The notes beneath the pieces were generated by a model. The model did not search any database. It was not told where the DNA came from and saw only the letters and a list, made by a program, of their open reading frames with translations. A stretch of DNA of 64,000 nucleotides from Protopterus annectens (lineage: Eukaryota; Chordata; Ceratodontiformes; Protopteridae), in NCBI RefSeq assembly GCF_019279795.1, contig NC_056738.1, forward strand, positions 476,822,988 to 476,886,987. Reading direction: 5' to 3'. A program made the position numbers and the translations under genes. This document shows positions 43,986-53,310 of this stretch, piece by piece. Each line of letters begins with the position of its first letter. Positions within the stretch are counted from its first letter, which is position 1.

Positions 43986-46393
43986 GACAACTTTCAGAAA
44001 GGGAGGAATCGGTCTATGAGCAGGGGCAGATAGAAATGAAAGGCCCAATCAAACGACATAAGAGAACCCACACTGAAAAAGATGTGGGAGAAGTCAACTT
44101 AATTCATAACTTGTCTCATAGACCAATTAATAAATATGAAACAGAATTACTTAACAAAGGATTATCCTTTGTTCCAAGTAGACAGAGCAACATAACTGAT
44201 ACAATTCTAGATTTAAAAATGTTTGCTAGAAATTTGCAACTTAAAGTTATGTATTCGAAAAATACTAGTGAGTATTCTCATTGTTTTAAAAAACCTAGCT
44301 TATTTAATCCGAATCTGCACCCTACCATAGAGGTTTTTAGTAAAGCAGTTGAAAAAGAACTTTACTGCATACATGCAGATACTAGCAAGAACCAAGTTTG
44401 TTTAAGAAACAATTTAAATTTTAAACAAAAGAAGGCACTACGTGATTTAATTGGTGATAAGAATATTACAATAAGGCCAGCAGATAAAGGCGGACCTATT
44501 GTTATCTTTGATAGTACTGATTATATTGAGAAAATGTTTAATATGTTATGTGATGACAAATATTATAAGGTTATATCTCTCAATGAAATAAAGCATATAG
44601 TACAAAATGTACACAACAATTTAGATGACTTATATAAGATGGGAATTATAGACTATAATCTATATGATTACTTATTTCTAGATGAACCCACTATTCCATT
44701 TATTCAGGGTCTCCCTAAAATTCATAAGGACTCTATAAATCCCCCCATGAGACCTATATTCTCAGGACGTGGTTGGGTGACTGAGAACATTTCTTATTTC
44801 TTAGAAAAAACTTTAAAACCTTTTGTTAATGCTAATAGTAATACACTAAAAGACTCTAGAGAATTTTTATTAGACTTTTATGATATAATTAAAGATAAAA
44901 GTGACTGTTCAGATTTGATATTAGTCACTATGGATGTCAAATCGTTATTCACAAATATTCCCAATGAAAAAGGTTTAAAATGCATTTATGAATACCTAAA
45001 TTCACATTCAGGTTTTACTGTTAGTAAGATTGATTTTATTTGCTCATTGCTAGAAATTGTATTGGAGAGCAATGTTTTTGTTTTCAATAATGTTTTTTAT
45101 ATACAAAAAGATGGCGTAGCTATGGTCACGTCCTGTGCCAATAGCTACGCCAATCTTGTAATGGCCTCATGGGAAGAGAAACATCTGTTTCAATTTGTTC
45201 TATATAAACAGAATGTGTTATTCTATAAGCGTTTTGTGGACGATTTATTTTTTCTGTGGAAAAGAAGTCATAATGAGCTACTTTCTTTTGAACAACAAGT
45301 GAATACATCTTGCCCTTTTTTAAGTTTCGTTATGACAAGTTCTAATAATATGATATCCTTTTTAGATGTCAATATATGGCGCATGCACGATGGTGACTAT
45401 AATACAGGTATCCATCGCAAAGCATGCCACAGAGATACCTTACTTCACAGAGAGAGCATGCATCCTCCACACATTTTTAGGAATGTGTTAAAAGGCCAAT
45501 GCATCAGAACCTCCAGATTAAATTCAAGTAAAGAACAATATGAAAAGGAATTGCTGACCTTAGGAACAAGGTTTCATAATAGAAATTACAAAACATCTGA
45601 AATTAACCAGACCTTTAGTATGGTTACTGAGTTACGTAATAACACTGCTTGTCCTATTTTTTCTGAATCTGGTTTTTCCAGATACAGAAACCAAAATGAA
45701 AGACTCCTACATAATGAACCAAGTAAACTAAGATTTTCTATTCATTACACACAGGACATACAATCCATTACTAAAGTGATTACAAAATATTGAGACATAT
45801 TGAAAATTGAACCCGATATTTTTAAATTTTTGGAAGATAGACCACATTTTGCTTATAAAAATAGGAATAATCTATATAAAATGTTATGTCATCCAACTTC
45901 TATAAGAATGGAACCTGATGTTCATACAGGAACCATTCCATGTTATAGCTGTAATTATTGTAAATTTATTGAAAATAAAAATGTTTTCATACACCCAATT
46001 ACAAATGAAACTTTGTGTATAATAGCAGATGGATCCTGTAATTCTAAAAATGTCATTTACATTGCTAGCTGTACAAAATGCTCCTCATATTATATAGGCA
46101 AAACTAATCGAATGTTAAAAGAGCGTATCAGAGAACATTTGTTCCAGATACGCATCCAATCAACTGTAAATGCACTTTCTAAACATATTTTGCATACAGA
46201 TAATACGCATAACTTCACATTTACCATACTACAAGTCATAAACATGAACATTAGAGGTGGTGATATTAAAAATTATACTGAGTCTGTTGAAACATTATGG
46301 ATTATTAGAACAATGGCGCATCTATCCCCTGGTTTAAATGATAAAGTTCCACTTAAACCAGCTTTGAAAAATAGAAAACACAGGATTAAATAA
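43985..46393 (+). pseudogene. PLE G: nearly intact RT plus GIY-YIG protein, one nonsense codon
   Basis: From the ATG at 44036, 585 open residues: KGLSFVPSRQSN and TILDLKMFARNLQL (41-68), IRPADKGGPIVI (146-157), GLPKIHKDSINPPMRPI (225-241), TMDVKSLFTNIP with the first Asp (298-309), GVAMVTSCANSYANLVMASW (the usual GVAMG has Val), and KRFVDDLFFLW with the Asp pair (398-408). The frame meets TGA at 45791-45793, where G' has TGG, then continues in frame at 45800-46393 with an intact endonuclease (VIYIASCTKCSSYYIGKTNRM). The N-terminal PRGLR domain is absent, removed at the junction. Function: reverse transcription of the element RNA and nicking of target DNA in the nucleus. Confidence 0.93.
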
Positions 46394-46495
46394 ATGCAGA
46401 TAAATTGTTTTGCATTTAACCATATCTGTATACTATGAAAGAAACATGAATAATTGATATTAAAAATACACATATTTATCTATTATGTATTTATT

Positions 46496-46499
<4 letters not shown>

Positions 46500-46545
<46 letters not shown>
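46500..46545. repeat. (TA)n tract of copy G
   Basis: TA repeat in the 3' untranslated region of G; equivalent to the tract that received H in copy F. Confidence 0.92.
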
Positions 46546-46549
<4 letters not shown>

Positions 46550-47129
46550 TATGGCATTTTTAATATATTTATAAAATTATAGTGATTCACAAAACACAAC
46601 AATTGTATATGTTGGTTTAGAAGAATCTTATTTTAATAGTTTTAACTATGCTTTTCTTATATGCACTGTTATTTATGTTGACTTACTTTTTATAGTAGTA
46701 TACATCTTTAAAGTCAGCATAGAATTTGTTCTAATTGATTACTAATCTTGTAATTAACTAATTAATTAAGACTACTACCAGTATATATCTTACTGAGCCT
46801 GTCACATTGTTTTTTGGTTTGAAAAAGCTGTTTAGCGAAAGCGCTCACCAGTTTGTACAACGAACAAATAAAGACGTTATTTTACTTTAAAAGCTTTATG
46901 TTTTTACTTCTAACCCATTTGGATTATCGTTTATTTGCTACTGGAAATTGCTATCGCTATTGGAGAAGCTTCGAAAAAGGTCTGAATAGACGGCCTGCAT
47001 AGACGTATTTTTTCAATGTCTCCTGCCTTGGTCTGACTCTGTAACAGCTTTGATTTACGTATTACATTACTCTGACTTTTTATGCTGTTTGGAGTCTATA
47101 ATCTTCTGTGGATTACATTATTCATTATC
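46545..47129 (+). repeat. pLTR of G, right end of compound insertion
   Basis: Inverted copy of 38909-39431, extended by about 65 bp that equal the start of the N-terminal ORF region of F (around 42097-42150). The insertion ends at 47129 against the right 13-bp duplication. Confidence 0.88.
46814..46851 (+). ncRNA. Hammerhead-like motif with C3U/G8A change (G)
   Basis: Same structure as at 39122-39159: TTGGT/ACCAG stem I, TTGAAAA core variant, GCT-GTTT-AGC stem II, GAAA, AGCGCT, C. It is identical in both outer pLTR copies, so the two core changes were already in the element that inserted. Confidence 0.5.
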
Positions 47130-47142
47130 TTTATGATTTATG
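47130..47142. repeat. 13-bp target-site duplication (right)
   Basis: TTTATGATTTATG, matching 38896-38908 on the other side of the F/G insertion. Confidence 0.88.
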
Positions 47143-47874
47143 CTGAATTATAGCAAGCTTTGGATTTGCAATCAAAGTTGATGTTGAAGCTTATAGGACA
47201 GTGATGACTTAGGTTGAGAGGGTGGCTAGAGATATGAGAAGTAAGTGATAGTTTGTCTCTGATTATTAAATCAATCAGTAAATGATGTGATAAGGAAAGA
47301 TTAGGTCTGGTTGATTCAGAGACAAGTGAATACATTGAGCAGTTCAAGTATGCAGTTTAGTGAGGGGTTAAGGAAGCTGAGGTTAAAGACACCACAAAAT
47401 AACATTTTTGATGCTCTGAACAGAGACAGTCCTTGAGTGGGGTGTTAAGCTTTTGTAATGAAGCAAGGAAGAGGGAGATTGGCAACAGCTGGAAGAATCA
47501 GAGAGCTGAATGGAAAGTGGACTTGTATTAGCAACCAGTTTGAAGAGAATCTGAAGAGTGGTTATATGATGATGTTGGACATGAAAAGACGGAGAACATC
47601 TTCTCCTTGCCTTAACCCTGGCCTGGCATCAAGAAAGTAATCATAGCCTGGGAAGAAGTGGTGTATGAAGGGATCTTGTGGTTTAAGCCAGGATTCTGTG
47701 ATAGCAGTGATATGAGGATTGTGAATAGTGATGGCAGCTTAATTTGCCTATTACTTCAAATTCTTTGTGCATTATTAAAGACGTAAGACAAGGTGTTTGG
47801 GCCTAAATTTGACTCTATGTTACTACACAGAGTAAGAAGAGGATTATGGGTGTGAACATTATGAGGGATATGAC

Positions 47875-47888
47875 AAATTTTAGAGGGT
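47875..47888. repeat. 14-bp target-site duplication (left of PLE I)
   Basis: AAATTTTAGAGGGT, identical to 48886-48899. Confidence 0.85.
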
Positions 47889-48442
47889 AGCAAAACAACA
47901 TCGACTTTATAGTATCGTTAATGCCTGGTGATGTACTGGCATCTAGCCGTAGCAGCCACAGGCATTCCCTAACTTCTAACATAGTTTTGTAGTCACCACC
48001 AAAATCACTTTTAAGTAATCTATCAATAACAAAAAAAATAATTTTTTTAAAATTAATACAAACTTTGCTGTGATTAAATAATGCATTAGTTGACTTTTTA
48101 TTTTTGATATCTCTATTGTGTTCCAAAATCCTTTGTCTTAATTTCCTCGTAGTCATGCCCACATAAAAAGCAGGGCAAGATAAGCAGGTTGCCAAATGTT
48201 GAAATTTGAAAGATTAGCAAACACATTTAAATCATTACAAATGGACAACTTTTTTTTGGAACATTCCATTGAGTTAAATCAAGTCCCAAGAGGTCTGAGG
48301 GTATTTAAACTTCCAATGGGTATAGCTTGTATTTTGAAATACAAATCACTGTATATATAAACTATTTTTATTAATTTTATCTCAATATTCAATACGTTAT
48401 TGATTGTTGTTGTTGCTGTTGTAGTTTTTTGGTTTTGTTTTT

Positions 48443-48445
<3 letters not shown>

Positions 48446-48479
<34 letters not shown>
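48446..48479. repeat. (TA)n tract in PLE I
   Basis: Short TA run between the N-terminal fragment and the tail, in the same relative place as in the F/G family. Confidence 0.9.
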
Positions 48480-48486
<7 letters not shown>

Positions 48487-48758
48487 TTTATTTTATTTAT
48501 ATAAGAAGCATTTGTTCAATTTTAATTATATTATTTTAACACAAAATATAACATTAGTTTTAAGAGATGTATTCAATGTATGTACCTGTACCTATTGTAA
48601 TTATGTAGGTTAGTTGTCACATACTTCAATATGTTTAACTAACTAGACAGTGAAGGGTAAATTTGGAAGTTAATTTAAATTGAATTATTAAGTATGGTTA
48701 ATGATTGGTTCAAAGGATGTTTTTAATTTCTATTTAAAAGGTATGTTGTTTTATTATG

Positions 48759-48803
48759 ACTGACTCTAAAGATGCCCTATGAGGGTAAAAGTGCTTAGTC
48801 AGT
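48759..48803 (+). ncRNA. Decayed hammerhead ribozyme in PLE I tail
   Basis: Stem I ACTGACT/AGTCAGT (7 perfect pairs), CTAAAGA in place of CTGANGA, stem II TGCCC-TATGA-GGGTA (five pairs, one G-U), AAAA in place of GAAA, AGTGCT, U. The fold is complete at 45 nt, but core bases G5 and G12 are both A. Both are G-to-A changes, as expected from CpG-like or deamination decay. An old, inactive but very legible PLE hammerhead. Confidence 0.7.
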
Positions 48804-48885
48804 ACATGTTAATAAAGTCAATGTTGTTTTGCTAGAGATCTGTCTGGTTTTTGTTACTAGTTTTGAACTGAATTGGTTATTCTGT

Positions 48886-48899
48886 AAATTTTAGAGGGT
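48886..48899. repeat. 14-bp target-site duplication (right of PLE I)
   Basis: AAATTTTAGAGGGT, identical to 47875-47888. Confidence 0.85.
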
Positions 48900-49439
48900 G
48901 TTGAATGACAGATAGAGGCCAGTTATAGTGGCAGCATTGTGTATGTACATAATGGCATAAGAAGTCTATTGGATAGCAGTGGAGGGGGTGAGTGTAGTTG
49001 TAGTAGTACTGGATGGTAGAGTGAAGAGGAAGTTGTAGAGGCTATAATGACTGTAGGGAAAATGTTACTGAAATGCATTTGTTTGAGGTAAAGAAGTTTG
49101 AGAAAGGTGAGTGTTTGGATGAGATGGACAGTAGTAGGAAGAAGCAGAACATGAGCAAAGGCATTTGTATTGACATTTTATAAACAATAAATCTAATGGT
49201 ATATGGAAATTCAATTTGTGTTCTTGTCATGGAGGAAACCGAGATATGGGTCTTTAAGTGGGAGGAATTAAGTGGGAGGATACAGATGGGGAACAGGATG
49301 AATAAATGGAGTCCAGGGGTTGGTCGGGAATTGGGGATAAGAGGGCAGAAAAGTAGGCAGGGAATTGCACTTGAGTGTAATGCAATCAGTTTGATCAAGC
49401 TCAGAAGATGCAGGGCCTATCAGTTACCGGTTTTCTCGC

Positions 49440-51480
49440 ACCCATATAAACAGAATTAATATGACAAAAACAGACCACAATCACAATATCATAGACTATA
49501 TTACTACTTAGCTTTTAGAAACTATAATTGTAATAAAATGTCAAGCAGTGTGTAGCAAAAATAGGTAAACAGTAACAGTAAAGGTACTTAAGCAATTCTC
49601 ATTGTCATGCAAAACATACAAATGATAATTTAGACTTTCAACACTTTATATAAGCTGTTGCAAAATAATACAGAAGCAGGCCTTTGTTGTGTGTTTTTAA
49701 AAGGGGGTATTTGTTTACTTGAAAGAAGCCTGCAAATAATGGGGGGGGTGCATGCCTTGTTAAGAAAGAGTTGTAGCAGAACCAAACAAACTTCAGGCAA
49801 AGTTGCATGTCAAATCTGAGTCCTTTAAGAAATAGAAGCAGGAGAGACTTCACCAAGGGGAAGTATAAAGATGTAGGAAAGCTGCAGGATGGATGGGCTG
49901 TAGAACTCGTTTCCAAACTAGTCTAATCAGAGCTGAAGGAAATATGTAACCCTGACCTACCGGATCATGGGAATCAGTAAAGTGGTGCTGTTGACTGTAA
50001 TAAGAACTGAAGAGAAACTGGCTGTGTTAAATTTACTGTTTCTCATTCATTGCTCACTTATTTCAGATGATCATTAGCTGTTTCTTTACACTCTAAGACT
50101 CTGTATTACAAACTATTCTTTCACAGAACAGAACACAGAAACTGTATCAGTTAAGATTCAAATACAATTGTTCTGTATTGTAGTCTACAGAATTGTGTCA
50201 GGGAGTTTTTTTGAGGGGGGGTGATTTTTTTTATTTTTGTTTTTATTCATCTTTTCTTTTGACAGGGTAGTCCCACTAGGCTAGTAACCTCTTTTCAGGG
50301 GAGACCCAAGGTGATATTTTTACTACACTGGGAAATTTGTGCCAGTCCATCAGAGAACTTCCCCTACTCATTATTAATGTGAGTGGAACCCATTTTGGAG
50401 GAGCACTTACTGTTTCTATTCCAGATGCAGAAGTTGCTCAGAGAAACAGGGGCAGATATTGAGAGAAGGAGAAGGAGTGGTGAAACAAATGAAGGAGAAA
50501 GCAAATATCGAGACAGGAGAATCTGTGCAGAATTCTGAGGAAATGTTTCAAAGAAACCTGTTTGATGGAGGTGAATCAGCAAATGATGGATGTATATAAT
50601 TATAACCCTCCAGCTGGGAGGTTTGTGGGATGATTTACTTAAATAAATGGTGGTGCAGAGTGAGCTAGAAAATGGAGATGTTTTCTGTGGGACATTATGG
50701 AGAAAATGTGAGAGGAGGATTCAGAGACAATCCTGAAGAATAATGGTGAGATGAAAAAAAAAACATATGCAGAAAAAGTAAAAGAAGGCAAAATCAGAGT
50801 AGTAGAAAAGAAGGCAGGAGAAAATGAAAAAGTGAAATGGACTGGTGATGTATGAAGTGCAGGACAATTTAATAGCTCCTTTATGTGTAGAAGCATATGA
50901 GGAAAGAGAAATTATTCTTATTAACAGAGACATCTTGTGACATTATATTTAAGACGGCTTTTTTAATGGAAAATTTTCTTGGAGAATATGAAAAACGAAA
51001 GACTGCAACCCATAGAATCTTTATGTGATAAAAGCATTTAGCATGGAAACAAAAAGAGGATTAATGTACAATTTTGAACAGAGGTTGAAAAAGAGACTTT
51101 GAAAAGACATTTGAAATCTTCATAGAAAGAAATGCCAAGCATTGCAAAAGTTTCCCCCAGATACACTATCCTTCCGTGCAGGACTAGCTTAGTCCTGTAC
51201 GTAAGCGGCCATTTAGGAGCAGGACAGCAATGCGCCACGCATATTAATGAAGGTGTGCTGCCTGAGCTTCTAATCTTACATGGAGCATGTAAGAGTGCAG
51301 GGGGCGTGTCTGAGAGCAGAGCTCTCAGAATATACATGCCCCTGTAATCAAGAACAGTAGACAAGTCATAAAAAAATGAGAGAGACAGCTCATAGGTGTA
51401 AGCATACCCCCAGCAACATCCCCACGTGTACAAGAGCAATAGTTAAAACAAATATAAAGTTATTTATTTTTTTTATGAAA
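49440..51480. other. No gene seen
   Basis: Includes a purine-rich plus strand around 50430-50930 whose minus-strand frames are Phe/Ser-rich and carry no known domain, and a GC-richer patch at 51160-51350 that could be part of an LTR or SINE but has no match within the window. No promoter or RNA gene supported. Confidence 0.4.
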
Positions 51481-51589
51481 CAAATTAAATTTAACCATAG
51501 GTGCGCGGGTTTGCCCATCACTTAGCTACGGTTAATGCAGCTTAAATGGCAGAAGAGGATAAAAAGCAAGATATATGCAAATTAAACAC

Positions 51590-51920
51590 TACAGCAATAG
51601 TGTAGTGGGCAGAGCATTTGCCTTACGAGCAGTCATTGCCGGTTTGAGTCCCACTGCAGTACATTCCATTTTCCATGTCAAATCACTCTATGACCAATCT
51701 TTTTAGTTGCATAACCTACTAAATAACATATATTTGTTAAAGGGAGTACTGCATTAAATGCAGATGTGACATGTCAGTGTCATAATATTGCAAAGTCCAC
51801 AGATAATCACACGTGCCCCATACATTATATGTACACAGGAATGAGGGATACAAATGGAAGGTAAACTGTGTAATGAATGATAACTCCATACAGCTTCCAA
51901 ATCCCCCACCTTCCCAAGAA
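51590..51920 (+). repeat. tRNA-headed SINE
   Basis: Box-A-like TAGTGGGCAGAGCA at about 51603 and box-B-like GGTTTGAGTCCC at about 51641, followed by a body that reappears at 52370-52575: 'ttgcataacctactaaataa', 'gggagtactgca', 'ccccatacattatatg', 'tgtaatgaatgataa'. The head closes only weakly as a tRNA. Confidence 0.65.
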
Positions 51921-51944
51921 CCATTAGACATTACTGTCTAAATT

Positions 51945-52312
51945 AGTGCAATGGTAAGTGGGAGTAAGCATTAGTAAGCAAGTGTAAGCACTATTAAGCA
52001 GTAGTAAGCAGGAGTAAGCATATTTAGGCAGTTTTAAGCCCATTTGTGTGGGGGTAAGCAATGCACACACAGGTTAAGCAATATTGAGTCTAACTCTCTG
52101 TAAGCATATTTAACCGGAGGTTAGCATTGCTTACCCTCGGGCAAACCCACGCAACCCCACTTACAATTGCTTAAAAGTGCCTTAATTACTCTGCATGCAA
52201 TAGCTGCTGTTCTGACCAGAAACAAAATAAACAGCCTTTGCAGGTCTTGATCCCAGGATCCTGTACACTATAGTCACAGTAGTTAATCACTAAGCCAGCA
52301 CAGCAGTACATA
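51945..52312 (-). repeat. tRNA-headed SINE-like element with TAAGCA-rich body
   Basis: On the minus strand a tRNA-like head (TGGCTTAGTGATTAAC as box A, GGGATCAAGACC as box B) precedes a body of about 260 bp containing many copies of TAAGCA/TTAAGC and the word 'ttaacctgtgtgtgcattgc'. It aligns end to end with 55965-56290 at roughly 70-75% identity by eye, defining a family. Confidence 0.65.
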
Positions 52313-52369
52313 AGATCGAGGTATCACCAAACAAATCCTCACTATAGGAAAATCAAATTGAACATGTGA

Positions 52370-52575
52370 AAGGAATCCATATACAGTCTTATGTTGTATA
52401 ACTTACTACATAACATAACTATGTGAACTGGAGTACTGCAGTAAACCCATATGTGAGGTATTATTGTAATAAAGTATTGAGGTCCCCTAATAAACACAAG
52501 GACCCCATACAGTGTATATATGCATGAATCATGAATGCCGGACACACATATAACATGTAATGAATAATAAATCAA
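52370..52575 (+). repeat. SINE body fragment
   Basis: Aligns with 51680-51890 ('ttgtataacttactacataa', 'tggagtactgcag', 'ccccatacagtgtatat', 'atgtaatgaataata') but lacks its own adjacent plus-strand tRNA head; a minus-strand head of a different family lies just before it. Confidence 0.55.
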
Positions 52576-52739
52576 TGCCAAAAAGCAAATATAATGCAAA
52601 TTAAAAATTAAGCAACACTAAGCACTGCACAGCCCAGCTTAGTAGGTGTAAGCAATGTGTAGGCCAGCTAACTCAATTTTCCCATTAGTATACCCCTTTA
52701 AACAATGCCAACCTTAGGTAAGCAGGTTTGCCCATAATG

Positions 52740-52850
52740 TAGCTTTTTCAAAACTGTCCAATCACGGCATAGTGCAGGAAATTGGCCCTATTTAAACCCA
52801 ACAGGTAGGAATACATCTTATAACTGGTTGTAGCTTCCCCTTGCAAGCAC
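52740..52850 (+). promoter_or_regulatory. Possible promoter of the Myb/SANT-like ORF
   Basis: 'ccaatcacgg' at about 52760 (CCAAT-type) and 'ctatttaaa' at about 52789 (TATA-like) lie 50-110 bp ahead of the ATG at 52852. Suggestive only. Confidence 0.3.
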
Positions 52851-52851
52851 T

Positions 52852-53310
52852 ATGTCTGAAATGGGAGAGGGTGTGCGCTTTCGGGCACAGCACTGGGGCA
52901 TCCAGGAGTCCAGAGTCATGGCAGGACTCCTTGTGAAAGACCATGAGCAGAGACTGCTGCAGGACCAATACCAGGATTCCCAATCTAAAGCAGAAGCATG
53001 GGACCGTCTCACCCGTGACCTCACCAGTGCCACTGGCATACCCATACTGGTGAGCAGGTCAGGCATCACTATGCTGACCTGAAACTGCAAAAGGGGGATC
53101 TCTTGGATCAGTGGATCCAGGAGGCTAGGAGGGCAGGGGAGGTCCCAGCTGTGTGTAAGTATCAATCCACTACCTATTTAATAATTGCCATCTCATGTAT
53201 ATTATGACTAGGTATGGCTATATATTCTTCTTATGTCCCTCACAGTGGCAAGTGAGCGGGCTGTGAACAAGGAGGCCCATGGATGTCGCTTGGAGTGGTT
53301 GTGACGCAAG
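52852..53310 (+). pseudogene. Myb/SANT-like ORF fragment (Harbinger-accessory type)
   Basis: From the ATG at 52852: GIQESRVMAGLLVKDHEQRL, AEAWDRLTRDLTSATGIP, then after a one-base shift near 53050 RSGHHYADLKLQKGDLLDQWIQEARRAG. The spacing of AW, L and the HxYADLK word fits the trihelix-like Myb/SANT domain found in Harbinger transposon accessory proteins and the host proteins derived from them. A GTAAGT donor at about 53155 and a 'ctcacag' acceptor at about 53247 suggest an intron, followed by VASERAVNKEAHGCRLEWL and a stop. No transposase was seen nearby. A domesticated gene is possible but unlikely given the frameshift. Confidence 0.5.

Larger units (their letters stand above)
38909..47129. 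mobile_element. Compound inverted PLE insertion F/G (8.2 kb)
   Basis: Between 13-bp target-site duplications lie a minus-strand tandem of two PLE copies (F at 38909-42145, and G' at 42150-43925 with a shared pLTR between them) and, head-to-head, a plus-strand copy G (about 43980-46393 plus tail to 47129). All are one family, with near-identical endonuclease and tail sequences. The two outer ends are inverted copies of the same pLTR; the right end extends about 65 bp further, into the start of the N-terminal ORF. F was later hit by PLE H. Multimeric and inverted insertions are a known habit of Penelope elements. Confidence 0.9.
47889..48885. mobile_element. PLE I: inverted compound insertion (1.0 kb)
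   Basis: Left part (47889 to about 48234, minus strand) is the end of a GIY-YIG domain: LSCPAFYVGMTTRKLRQRILEHNRDI and RECLWLLRLDASTSPGINDT, directly joined to a tail 'aaagtcgatgttgttttgct'. Right part (about 48235-48885, plus strand) has the N-terminal motif VPRGLRVFKLPMG, a (TA)n tract and a tail with the same 'aaagtcaatgttgttttgct' at 48814-48833. Two head-to-head fragments ending in the same tail and flanked by a 14-bp duplication indicate one insertion event with inversion. Confidence 0.88.
47130..49440 (-). mobile_element. LINE L, 5' half (endonuclease region)
   Basis: On the minus strand near 47770-47600 the translation reads ITAITESWLKPQDP and PGYDYFLDARPGLRQGED, APE-type endonuclease motifs. 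At 47345-47190 it reads PNLSLSHHLLIDLIIRDKLSL..LSHHCPISFNINF, the LDLI and (S)DH words of the same domain. It is interrupted at 47889-48885 by PLE I. Upstream, 48900-49440 is a Pro/Ser/Leu-rich stretch of uncertain role. Multiple stops. Joins in order and orientation to the RT half at 36608-38895. Confidence 0.75.

Noticed and set aside
50430..50930. A purine-rich plus strand that might encode a charged coiled-coil protein
   Set aside because: The plus-strand frames are broken by stops every 20-40 codons and no motif is recognisable; the minus-strand frames are composition-driven.
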